DNA from: JASLDZ01 sp964242625
GTDB lineage: Bacteria; Pseudomonadota; Alphaproteobacteria; Caulobacterales; Caulobacteraceae
DNA length: 64,000 nt
Direction of reading: 5' to 3'
Assembly: GCA_964242625.1 (NCBI GenBank)
Contig: CAXTAO010000010.1
Span: 22,250 to 86,249, forward strand
The notes under the pieces were generated by a model. It searched no databases. It saw nothing but the letters and a program-made list of their open reading frames with translations, and had not been told where the DNA came from. This document shows, in pieces, positions 35,382 to 43,532 of this stretch (within the stretch, counting starts at the first letter, position 1; every line of letters starts with the position of its first letter). Made by a program: the position numbers and the translations under genes.

Positions 35382-38300
35382 TCAGGCCGCGAGCGCCACC
35401 TTGGCGAGCTGGCCGGCGATCTTCTCCGCCGCGGCCAGCCGCGTCTCCGGCGTCTCGAACTCGCCCTTGACCACGACCTTGTGGTCCGGCCGCACGCGCC
35501 AGTCGCTCGAGCGCTTCTGGACGAACTGCACCAGGCCCGCGGGGTTGGCGAAGGCGTCGTTGCGGAAGGCGACCACCACGCCCTTCGGCCCCGCGTCAAT
35601 CTTGGCGATGCCCGCTTGGCGGCACAGCCCCTTGATGCCCACCACCTTGAGAAGCTGGTCGGCCTCGGACGGCAGCGGTCCGAAGCGGTCGATCAGCTCG
35701 GCCGCCAGCGCCTCGCGATCCTCCGGGCGCTCGGCCTCGGAGAGGCGCCGGTAGATGGAGAGCCTGACGCCCAGGTCGGGCACGTAGTCGTCGGGGATGA
35801 GCACGGCCGCGCCCGCGTTGATCTGCGGCGACCAGGCGCGCGCCTCGGCTGCGCGGCGGCCTTCGGCGCCTTCCTTCCTCGCGTTCACCGCGTCCTCCAG
35901 CATCTGCTGGTAGAGCTCGACGCCGACGTCGCGGATGTGGCCCGACTGCTCGTCGCCCAGGAGGTTGCCGCCGCCGCGGATGTCGAGGTCGTGGGAAGCG
36001 AGCTGGAAGCCCGCGCCCAGGCTGTCGAGGCTCTGCAGCACGCCAAGCCGCTTCTCCGCTGCGGGCGTCAGCGCCTTGTCGACCGGCGTGGTCAAATAGG
36101 CGTAGGCGCGCGCCTTGGAGCGGCCCACGCGCCCGCGCAGCTGGTAGAGCTGCGACAGACCGAACATGTCGGCGCGGTGCACCACGAGCGTGTTGGCCGC
36201 GGGGATGTCGAGCCCGGACTCCACGATGGTGGTGGCCAGGAGCACGTCGTAGCGCCCTTCGTAGAAGGCGGTCATCACCTCCTCGAGCTGGGTCGGGCTC
36301 ATCTGGCCGTGGCCCACCACGAAGGAGACCTCGGGCGCCTGCTCTCGCAGGAGCTTCTCCATCGCGGGCAGGTCCTTGATGCGGGGAACCACCACATAAG
36401 CCTGGCCGCCGCGGTACTTCTCGCGCAGCAGGGCCTCGCGGATGGTGATGGGCTCCTCCTCCATCACGTAGGTCCGCACCGCCAGGCGATCGACCGGCGG
36501 CGTGGCGATGATCGACATCTCGCGGATGCCGGAAAGCGCCATCTGCAGGGTGCGCGGGATCGGCGTGGCGGTCAGCGTCAGCATGTGCACGTCGGCGCGG
36601 AACTCCTTCAGCCGCTCCTTGTGCTTGACGCCGAAGTGCTGCTCCTCGTCCACGATCACCATGCCGAGGTCCTTGAAGCCGACCTGGCTGGAGAGGAGGG
36701 CGTGGGTGCCCACCACCACCTCGATCTCGCCGGTCTTCAGCTGGTCGCGCGTCTGGGCGGCCTCCTTGGCGGGCACCATGCGCGACAGCTGGCGCACCTT
36801 GATCGGCCAGCCGGCGAAGCGCTCGGAGAAGGTCTTGAAGTGCTGGCGCGCGAGGAGCGTCGTGGGCGCCACCACCGCCACCTGCTTGCCGCCCATGGCC
36901 ACCACGAAGGCCGCGCGCAGCGCCACCTCCGTCTTGCCGAACCCCACGTCGCCGCAGATCAGCCGGTCCATCGGCTTGCCGTGCTGCAGGTCGGTGAGGA
37001 CGTCCGAGATCGCGTTCAGCTGGTCGTCCGTCTCCTCGTAGGGGAAGCGCGCGCAGAACTCCTCGAAGAGCCCGGCGGGCGATGCGATCGGGTCGGAGCG
37101 GTTGAGCTCGCGCTGGGCGGCGAGCGCGATCAGCCCGTCGGCCATGATCCGCAGCCGCGCGCGCGCCTTCTCCTTGCGCGTCTGCCAGGAGGCCGAGCCC
37201 AGCCGGTCGAGTTGCACCCCCTCGCTCTCGGAGCCGTAGCGCGTCAGGAGGTCGAGGTTCTCGACCGGCAGGTAGAGCTTCGCCTCCCCGCCGTACTGCA
37301 GGTCGAGGCAGTCGTGCGGCGCGCCCGCCACGTCCAGCGTCTTCAGCCCGTCGTAGCGCCCGATGCCGTGGTCGATGTGCACCACGAGATCGCCGGGGGT
37401 GAGCGAGGTGGCCTCGGCCAGGAAGTTGGCGGCGCGGCGCTTCTTGCGCGGGCGCGCCAGCCGATCGCCCAGGATGTCGGCCTCGGTGAGCACGGCCAGG
37501 CTCTGCGTCTCGAAGCCGTGGTCGACGGTGAGCACCACGCGCTGGGGCGGCTTCTGCCTCGTCCCCTGCACGCCGAAGCCCAGCACGTCCGCCCAATCCT
37601 TGGCGAAGCGCACCCCCTTCAGGCCGTGGTCGCCCAGCATGGACTGCAGCCGGTCGGAGGCGCCCTCGCTCCACGAAGCAAAGAGCACGCGCTTGCCCGC
37701 CTTGCTGAGCGCGGCGGCGTGCTCGCACACGCTCTCGAACAGGTGCACGCTGTCCTGCTGCCGCTCGGGCGCGAAGATGCGGCCCGGACGCGCGCCGAGG
37801 TCGAAGGTGACCGGGCCGTCCTCGCGCACTTCCGGCGAGAAGCGGCGGCTGGCGCGCGCGTTGACGGCCGCGTCCCACTCGTCGGCGGCGAGGTAGAGCT
37901 CCGTCGGCCCGATCGGCTTGTAGTTGGAGCCGCCGCGGACCTTGGACGCCTCCGCCCGCGCTTCGTAGGCGTCGGCGATCAGCGCCAGCCGCTCGTCGCG
38001 GGCGTCGGGGGCGAGGTGGTCGAGGAGCACGAGCGCCCCGTCCCCCACATAGTCGAACACCGTCTCCAGCCGGTCGTAGAACAGCGGCAGCCAGTGCTCC
38101 ATGCCCGCGCGCCGCCCGCCCTGGCTGACCGTGGCGTAGAGCGGGTCGTCGCCCGCCGCGCCGAAGCGGGCAAGATAGCCGCGCCGGAAGCGCGACACCG
38201 ACGCGTCGTCCAGGAGCGCCTCCGACACGGGCAGGAGGTCCACCCGGTCGTGGGTGTCGGTGGAGCGCTGGGTCTCGGGATCGAAGCCGCGGATGGCCTC

Positions 38301-38870
38301 CAGCGTGTCGCCGAAGAGGTCGAGGCGCACCGGCTCATCCGCTCCGGGCGGGAAGACGTCGATGACGCCGCCTCGCACCGCGAACTCGCCCCGCTCCGAC
38401 ACGGTGGACGCGCGCGAGTAGCCGTTGACGGCGAAGTAGCGCTCCAGCGCGGCGGTCTCGACGTCCTGTCCCTTGCGGGCGCTGAAGGCCGCGCCGAGGA
38501 GCGCATCGCGCGGCGGCGTGCGCTGCAGCAGCGCGGCGGCAGTCACGATCAGAACAAGCGGGCCATCCGCGGGCTTGCGGCGCGCGAGCGCGGCCAGCAC
38601 CGCCGTGCGCTGGGCGGCGACGCCGCCCGAGGGGCCCACGCGGTCGTAGGGGAGACAGTCCCACGACGGCAGCGTCTGGACGGCGATCTCAGGCGCGAAG
38701 AAGCCGAAGGCGCCCGCGAACTGCTCGGCCCGCGCGCCGTCACGCGCTACGAACATGACGAGGCCGCCGTGGGCGCGCGCGAGGTCGGCCGCGACGAGCG
38801 CGTCGAACCCCTCCGGCGCGCCTACGAGATCGCGCCGGCCCTTGCCGCTGGCGAGGCTCTTGAAATCCAA
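35382..38870 (-). CDS. mfd: Transcription-repair coupling factor
   Basis: About 1162 residues. UvrB-homology N-terminus (MFVARDGARAEQFAGAFGFF, LPSWDCLPYDRVGPSGGVAA), RNA-polymerase-interacting domain (GDLVVHIDHGIGRYDGLKTL), RecG-like translocase with ICGDVGFGKTEVALRA, VDEEQHFGVKHKERLKE and QLRGRVGRSKARAYAYL, and the C-terminal TRCF domain. It removes stalled RNA polymerase and recruits UvrA. The start is uncertain: TTG 38870 has GGAG nine bases upstream, while CTG 38897 overlaps the sdhE stop as CTGA and would add nine residues. No ATG or GTG is available between. Confidence 0.95.
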   Translation of the reverse strand: MDFKSLASGKGRRDLVGAPEGFDALVAADLARAHGGLVMFVARDGARAEQFAGAFGFFAPEIAVQTLPSWDCLPYDRVGPSGGVAAQRTAVLAALARRKPADGPLVLIVTAAALLQRTPPRDALLGAAFSARKGQDVETAALERYFAVNGYSRASTVSERGEFAVRGGVIDVFPPGADEPVRLDLFGDTLEAIRGFDPETQRSTDTHDRVDLLPVSEALLDDASVSRFRRGYLARFGAAGDDPLYATVSQGGRRAGMEHWLPLFYDRLETVFDYVGDGALVLLDHLAPDARDERLALIADAYEARAEASKVRGGSNYKPIGPTELYLAADEWDAAVNARASRRFSPEVREDGPVTFDLGARPGRIFAPERQQDSVHLFESVCEHAAALSKAGKRVLFASWSEGASDRLQSMLGDHGLKGVRFAKDWADVLGFGVQGTRQKPPQRVVLTVDHGFETQSLAVLTEADILGDRLARPRKKRRAANFLAEATSLTPGDLVVHIDHGIGRYDGLKTLDVAGAPHDCLDLQYGGEAKLYLPVENLDLLTRYGSESEGVQLDRLGSASWQTRKEKARARLRIMADGLIALAAQRELNRSDPIASPAGLFEEFCARFPYEETDDQLNAISDVLTDLQHGKPMDRLICGDVGFGKTEVALRAAFVVAMGGKQVAVVAPTTLLARQHFKTFSERFAGWPIKVRQLSRMVPAKEAAQTRDQLKTGEIEVVVGTHALLSSQVGFKDLGMVIVDEEQHFGVKHKERLKEFRADVHMLTLTATPIPRTLQMALSGIREMSIIATPPVDRLAVRTYVMEEEPITIREALLREKYRGGQAYVVVPRIKDLPAMEKLLREQAPEVSFVVGHGQMSPTQLEEVMTAFYEGRYDVLLATTIVESGLDIPAANTLVVHRADMFGLSQLYQLRGRVGRSKARAYAYLTTPVDKALTPAAEKRLGVLQSLDSLGAGFQLASHDLDIRGGGNLLGDEQSGHIRDVGVELYQQMLEDAVNARKEGAEGRRAAEARAWSPQINAGAAVLIPDDYVPDLGVRLSIYRRLSEAERPEDREALAAELIDRFGPLPSEADQLLKVVGIKGLCRQAGIAKIDAGPKGVVVAFRNDAFANPAGLVQFVQKRSSDWRVRPDHKVVVKGEFETPETRLAAAEKIAGQLAKVALAA

Positions 38871-38893
38871 ACGTCGAGGCTCCGGTGGTGGGC

Positions 38894-39181
38894 TCAGCCG
38901 CCGCCCACGTGCGGGCCCGCGGCGTAGACGGTGTCGCGGAAGCGCTGCACGGCGTGCAGCACGGAAGTGTCGTGCAGGGGCTCGGGCGGCTCGGTGCCGA
39001 TGATCCAGGCGTAGAGGTGCTGGTCGGGCACGTCCAGCAGCGCTTCGAACCGCTGCAGGTCGTCGTCGTCCATCGCCGCCGAATGCGCGTCGGCGAAGGG
39101 TCCGAGGATCAGGTCGGCCTCGCGGAAGCCGCGTCGCCACGCCCGGAACTTGAGCCGCCTCAGGCGCACCTCATCGACCAT
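38894..39181 (-). CDS. sdhE: Succinate dehydrogenase assembly factor SdhE
   Basis: 95 residues of the Sdh5/DUF339 family: RLRRLKFRAWRRGFREADLI with the RGxxE-type flavinylation motif, ILGPFADAHSAAMDDDDLQR, and FEALLDVPDQHLYAWIIGTE. It promotes covalent FAD attachment to SdhA. The ATG follows a TATATC element by six bases, predicting a leaderless transcript. Divergent from recG and directly upstream of mfd; the sdhE-mfd and recG neighbourhood recurs in alphaproteobacteria. Confidence 0.95.
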   Translation of the reverse strand: MVDEVRLRRLKFRAWRRGFREADLILGPFADAHSAAMDDDDLQRFEALLDVPDQHLYAWIIGTEPPEPLHDTSVLHAVQRFRDTVYAAGPHVGGG

Positions 39182-39187
39182 GCGGCC

Positions 39188-39193
39188 GATATA
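39188..39193 (-). promoter_or_regulatory. -10 element of a leaderless sdhE transcript
   Basis: The minus strand reads TCTATATC (consensus GCTANAWC, 7 of 8), with hexamer TATATC at 39193-39188 and the ATG at 39181. A weak -35 GTGGCG lies 18 bases upstream (39217-39212). Confidence 0.5.
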
Positions 39194-39238
39194 GAGGGCT
39201 GGGCGACGCGACGCCACGTTCGCCGCGCGCGCGCCGGA

Positions 39239-39267
39239 CTGACGCCGACGGCGAGGCAGGCTAGACG
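39239..39267 (+). promoter_or_regulatory. Leaderless recG promoter
   Basis: CTGACG (39239-39244), 17 bases, TAGACG (39262-39267), seven bases, then ATG 39275. In Caulobacter notation it is CTGACGC, 14 bases, GCTAGACG. Expected transcription start is at or one base before the A of ATG. Confidence 0.55.
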
Positions 39268-39274
39268 GCGGTCC

Positions 39275-41359
39275 ATGCGCCCCGAGGTGCTCTTCCCGCT
39301 GTACGCGCCGGCCACCTCGCTGGAGGGGCTGGGACCCAAGCTCGCGCCCCTGGTGGAGCGCGCGGCGGGCGGCTCGCTCGTGCGCGACCTGCTGTTCCTG
39401 ACTCCGCAGAGCCTCTTGCGGCGACGGCTGACCACGTCGGCGGAGGCTCAGGAGGGCGAGCTCGTCACGCTCGTGGTGCGGATCGAGGCCCACCTCGGGG
39501 CCGGCGGCATGGGGCGGCCCTACCGCATCCGCTGCTCGGACGAGACGGGCTGGGTGTTCGCCACCTTCTTCGGCGGCTCGGGCGGCCCGCACCTCCTTAA
39601 AAGCTGGCCCGTGGGCGAGGTGCGCGCCGTCTCCGGCGAGGCGCAGCGCTTCGGCGGCGAGCTGCAGCTGCGCCAGCCGCAGCAGGCGCGGGCGGAGGAG
39701 GCGCTCGACGCCTTCCCGGCGGTGGAGGCGGTCTACCCGACCACGGCGGGCCTGCCCGCGCGCACGCTCCGCCGCTTCGTGGGCGAGGCGCTGGCGCGCG
39801 CGCCCGAGTTGCCGGAGTGGCAGGACGCCGCCTGGCTCGCGCGCCAGGGCTGGCCCTCGTGGCGCGAGGCCTTGGAAGCCCTGCACGCGCCCAAGGAGGA
39901 CGCCGACCTCGACGCGGGCGCCCCCGCCCGCGCGCGGCTCGCCTTCGACGAGCTCCTGGCTCACCAGCTCGCCATGGCCGGGCGCAAGCGCGAGCGCGGC
40001 GACGAGCCGGCGCCGCCCATCGCCGCCAGCGTGCTTTCCCGCGAGGTCGAGGCGGCTCTCCCCTATCGGCTCACCGGCGCGCAGCGGCGCACCCTTGCGG
40101 AGATCGGCGGCGACCTCGCCTCCGGCCGTCGCATGACGCGGCTCGTGCAGGGCGACGTAGGTTCCGGCAAGACGGTCGTCGCCATGCTGGCCGCCTGCGA
40201 CGTGGCCGCGGCCGGGGGCCAGACCGCGCTGATGGCCCCCACCGAGATCCTGGCGCGCCAGCACTACGAGACGATCGCCGGCCCGCTCCTGGCGGCGGGC
40301 GTGCGCACGGAGCTCCTCACCGGCCGCGACAAGGGCGTCGCCCGCGCGGAGAAGCTGGCGAGCCTGCGGATGGGCGGCGCGTCGGTGGCGGTGGGCACCC
40401 ACGCGCTGTTCCAGACCGAGGTCGCCTTCCGCGACCTGCGGCTCGCCATCGTGGACGAACAGCACCGCTTCGGTGTGGGCGAGCGGCGGCGGTTGCAGGC
40501 CAAGGGCGAGGCCGTGCACCTTCTCGCACTCTCGGCCACCCCCATCCCGCGCACCCTGGAGCTGACGGTGTTCGGCGACCTCGACGTGTCGCGGCTCGAC
40601 GAGAAGCCACCCGGCCGCAAGCCCGTGCAGACCGTCGCCACCCCCACCACGCGCCTGCCCGAGGTGGTGGCCCGGCTGAAGCGCGCGGTCGCCGGCGGGG
40701 CCCAGGCCTTCTGGATCTGCCCGCTGGTCGAGGAGAGCGAGTTCACCGAGGCCGCGGCGGCGACGGCGCGGGCGGCCGAGCTCAGGGCGGTGCTGGGCCC
40801 GGTGGTGGGCCTCGCGCACGGTCGCCTGCCGGGGCCGGAGAAGGATGCGGTGATGGCCGCCTTCGCCGACGGCGCGCTGCAGGTGCTGGTGGCCACTACC
40901 GTCGTGGAGGTCGGCGTCAACGTGCCCCGCGCCACCATCATGGTGATTGAGCACGCCGAGCGCTTCGGCTTGGCCCAGCTGCACCAGCTGCGCGGGCGCG
41001 TGGGTCGGGGCGAGGCGCAGTCCAGCTGCCTCCTCCTCTACGACCCGCCGCTCTCCGCCGCCGCCCAGGCGCGGCTCGCGATCCTGCGCGACACGGAGGA
41101 CGGCTTCGTCATCGCCGAGCGCGACCTGGAGCTCAGGGGCGGCGGCGACCTCATGGGGCTGAAGCAGAGCGGCCTGCCCGCCTACCGTTTCGCCGACCCC
41201 GCCCGGCACCGTGATCTCATCCCGGCGGCGGCCGACGACGCGCGCCTCGTGCTGGCGCGGGACCCGACGCTCGCCGGCGAGCGCGGCCAGCGCCTGCGCC
41301 TCCTCAGTGCGCTGTTCCCGTGGGACGCGGCGGACGACGGCTGGTCGGCGGCGGGCTGA
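39275..41359 (+). CDS. recG: ATP-dependent DNA helicase RecG
   Basis: 694 residues. N-terminal wedge/OB domain (ETGWVFATFFGGSGGPHLLK), then SF2 helicase motifs: LTGAQRRTLAEIGGDLASGR (Q region), QGDVGSGKTVVAML (Walker A), IVDEQHRFGVGERRRL (motif II), ALSATPIPRTLELT (III), VATTVVEVGVNVPRATIMVI (V) and QLHQLRGRVGRGEAQS (VI). It remodels stalled forks and Holliday junctions. Length is normal. No Shine-Dalgarno precedes ATG 39275. It converges on the DUF3089 gene with two bases between stop codons. Confidence 0.97.
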   Translation: MRPEVLFPLYAPATSLEGLGPKLAPLVERAAGGSLVRDLLFLTPQSLLRRRLTTSAEAQEGELVTLVVRIEAHLGAGGMGRPYRIRCSDETGWVFATFFGGSGGPHLLKSWPVGEVRAVSGEAQRFGGELQLRQPQQARAEEALDAFPAVEAVYPTTAGLPARTLRRFVGEALARAPELPEWQDAAWLARQGWPSWREALEALHAPKEDADLDAGAPARARLAFDELLAHQLAMAGRKRERGDEPAPPIAASVLSREVEAALPYRLTGAQRRTLAEIGGDLASGRRMTRLVQGDVGSGKTVVAMLAACDVAAAGGQTALMAPTEILARQHYETIAGPLLAAGVRTELLTGRDKGVARAEKLASLRMGGASVAVGTHALFQTEVAFRDLRLAIVDEQHRFGVGERRRLQAKGEAVHLLALSATPIPRTLELTVFGDLDVSRLDEKPPGRKPVQTVATPTTRLPEVVARLKRAVAGGAQAFWICPLVEESEFTEAAAATARAAELRAVLGPVVGLAHGRLPGPEKDAVMAAFADGALQVLVATTVVEVGVNVPRATIMVIEHAERFGLAQLHQLRGRVGRGEAQSSCLLLYDPPLSAAAQARLAILRDTEDGFVIAERDLELRGGGDLMGLKQSGLPAYRFADPARHRDLIPAAADDARLVLARDPTLAGERGQRLRLLSALFPWDAADDGWSAAG

Positions 41360-41361
41360 CC

Positions 41362-42540
41362 CTAGCGTGGCGGGACGAGCGGCGCGGGCTCGACGGTCAC
41401 GGTGCGCGTGATGGGCGCGAGCGGCCGCCCGCCCCGCGACCAGGCGGCGACCCGCGCGAGGCTGTCGACCTCGAGGTCGGCCCAGAACAGGTTGAACGCG
41501 GGCGCCTCCAGCCTCTGCGCCCACCCGCCTGTTCGGCGCAGGGAGGGCGCCCGCGGCCGCGAAGTGCGCAGGAGGCCGGCGACGCACCGCGCCTCGACTT
41601 GATGCGGCAGAAGCGCCGGCCGGGTTCCCCACTCCAGCCGGGTGGCGTTGGCTGCGCCGAGGTTGGCGCGCTCGGGCGCGGCCGGTTGGCCCACGGCGCC
41701 CGTCAGCGGGTTGACGCACAGCGCCGGGCGACGGCCCAACGGCTCGAGTTCGCCGCCGTTCGTCCAGGCAAGCGCACGGTCGAGCACGTGGTCGGGCCCG
41801 TCCAGAGCGAAGGCGGCCTGGGTGTAGGCGACGACGCATCCGGCCTGGTCGCGCACGCGGCAGGGCGGCAGGGCCGATCCGGGAGCGTGGGCGTCCACGG
41901 GGACTGGCGCGCCGATCAGGTAGACGGCCGCCAGCCGCGACCGGAGCTCGGGCTCGCTCGCGGCTTCCAGCGCCAGTCGCTCGGCCAGGAGCGCGCCCTG
42001 TTCGACCCCGACGATGATCAGGGGCCGACCGCCGTCCGTACGCGCCAGCATGGCGGCGAAGGCGCGCTGCACATCGCCATAAACGAAGCTGCGCGCCTCG
42101 CGCGCGTCGTCGCGCAACGTCAGTTCGGCGTAGAGGCTGGCTTGGCGGTAGCGTGGCGCCCAGACGCGCCCCGCCCGGGCGAATGGCGCCGCGTAGTTGG
42201 GCAGCATGGCCTCGGCGAGGAGGCGCGCGGCGCGGGGGTCGTCGGTCGCCCCGTTCCAGTCGCGCCCGCCCTCGAAGGTGGTCGGGTGCACGAAGAAGAC
42301 GTCGGCCGCCGGCGCGCCCGGGCCGGGCGGCGTCGCGGGGGCGAGCGCCCAGCTCTGCGGGCGCGCGTTGTCGGGCGCGGGCGGCGGGCGGTAGGTCTGG
42401 AACGGCACGCGCGGATCAAGCGCGGTCTGCAGAATGGCGTCGCGCCACCACCAGACCGCCCCCGCCAGCGCCAGGGCGAGAGCGCCCGTCACGACCGCCA
42501 GCCACCGCCATCGCCAGCCCGGTGCAAGCCGCGGGATCAG
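41362..42540 (-). CDS. DUF3089 family protein (membrane-anchored, alpha/beta-hydrolase-like)
   Basis: 392 residues. One N-terminal membrane helix (WLAVVTGALALALAGAVWWW) places the rest outside the cytoplasm. The family pattern is clear: FQTYRPPPAPDNARPQSWAL, ADVFFVHPTTFEGGRDWNGA, RYRQASLYAEL, and a nucleophile-elbow position read here as IVGVEQGALLAERLALE, where the usual G-x-S-x-G serine appears to be Glu (GVEQG). Function unknown. No ATG, GTG or TTG fits the beginning; the CTG at 42540 overlaps the hldD stop as CTGA, while the first in-frame GTG (42492) would cut into the membrane helix. Last gene of the hldE-hldD unit. Confidence 0.8.
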   Translation of the reverse strand: MIPRLAPGWRWRWLAVVTGALALALAGAVWWWRDAILQTALDPRVPFQTYRPPPAPDNARPQSWALAPATPPGPGAPAADVFFVHPTTFEGGRDWNGATDDPRAARLLAEAMLPNYAAPFARAGRVWAPRYRQASLYAELTLRDDAREARSFVYGDVQRAFAAMLARTDGGRPLIIVGVEQGALLAERLALEAASEPELRSRLAAVYLIGAPVPVDAHAPGSALPPCRVRDQAGCVVAYTQAAFALDGPDHVLDRALAWTNGGELEPLGRRPALCVNPLTGAVGQPAAPERANLGAANATRLEWGTRPALLPHQVEARCVAGLLRTSRPRAPSLRRTGGWAQRLEAPAFNLFWADLEVDSLARVAAWSRGGRPLAPITRTVTVEPAPLVPPR

Positions 42541-43532
42541 CGGTACGGGTCCGCTTGCGAGAGGAAGCGACGAACGTAGTCTCCGACCCCCGCCTCCAGC
42601 CCGGTGAACGGGGCGGCGTAGCCGGCCGCCTTCAGCCGGCTCATGTCCGCCTCGGTGAAGTACTGGTACTTGTCGCGGATCAGCTCGGGCGTCGGCACAA
42701 AAGCAATGCGCGGCTCGCGCCCTGCGGCGGCGAACACCGCCTGGGCCAGGTCGCGGAAGCTGCGCGCTTCGCCCGTGCCCAGGTTGAACACGCCCGAGAC
42801 CTCGGGGTGGTCGAGGAGCCAGAGCACCACCGCCGCGCAGTCGCGCACGTAGACGAAGTCGCGGCTCTGGCCGCCGTCGGCTATCCCCTCGCGGTGGCTC
42901 TGGAAGAGCTCGATCGTCTCCCCCGCCGCCGCGCGCGGCCACAGTTGGTGCACGACCGAGCGCATGGCGCCCTTGTGCGCCTCGTTGGGCCCGTAGACGT
43001 TGAAGAACTTGAGCCCGGCCCACTGCGGCGGCGCGCGACCCGCGTCGGCTTCACGCCGCGCCCATTGGTCGAACAGCGCCTTGGACCAGCCGTAAGCGTT
43101 CAGCGGCCGCAGCGCCTGCAGCGAGGCGAGGTCGTCGCGGTCGGCGAAGCCCGCCTCGCCGTCGCCGTAGGTCGCGGCTGAGCTCGCGTAGATAAGCGGC
43201 GCGCCCGCCTTCGCGCACCAGAGCCAGAGGTCGCGCGACAGGGTGAAGTTGGTGTGGACGATGAGGTCGGCGTCGGGCTCGGTCGTGGCCGAGACGGCGC
43301 CCATGTGGACGATCGCGTCCAGCCCCTCGCCGTGGGCCGCCAGCCAGTCCCACATGGCCTCGGGCGCGACGAAGTCGGCCAGGGGAGTCTTGAGGAGGTT
43401 GCGCCACTTGCCGCTCTCGGCGGCGCGCAGCCGGTCGCAGGCGACGACGTCCCAGCCCGCCCCGGCGAGGTCGGCGCAGATGTTGGAGCCGATGAAGCCC
43501 GCGGCGCCGGTGACGAGGGCGCGGCGGCTCAC
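42537..43532 (-). CDS. hldD: ADP-L-glycero-D-manno-heptose-6-epimerase
   Basis: 331 residues of the extended SDR class: LVTGAAGFIGSNICADLAGA (NADP loop), IVHMGAVSATTEPDADLI, SSAATYGDGEAGF, and the catalytic Tyr-Lys in NAYGWSKALFDQW. VYGPNEAHKGAMRSVVHQL and FNLGTGEARSFRDLA are typical of HldD/RfaD. It converts ADP-D-glycero- to ADP-L-glycero-D-manno-heptose for the LPS inner core. GTG 43532 overlaps the hldE stop as GTGA. Confidence 0.94.
   Translation of the reverse strand: MSRRALVTGAAGFIGSNICADLAGAGWDVVACDRLRAAESGKWRNLLKTPLADFVAPEAMWDWLAAHGEGLDAIVHMGAVSATTEPDADLIVHTNFTLSRDLWLWCAKAGAPLIYASSAATYGDGEAGFADRDDLASLQALRPLNAYGWSKALFDQWARREADAGRAPPQWAGLKFFNVYGPNEAHKGAMRSVVHQLWPRAAAGETIELFQSHREGIADGGQSRDFVYVRDCAAVVLWLLDHPEVSGVFNLGTGEARSFRDLAQAVFAAAGREPRIAFVPTPELIRDKYQYFTEADMSRLKAAGYAAPFTGLEAGVGDYVRRFLSQADPYR

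Noticed and set aside
38894..41839. A 981-codon minus-strand frame opposite recG
   Set aside because: Only its last 95 residues are real (SdhE); the rest is antisense of recG.
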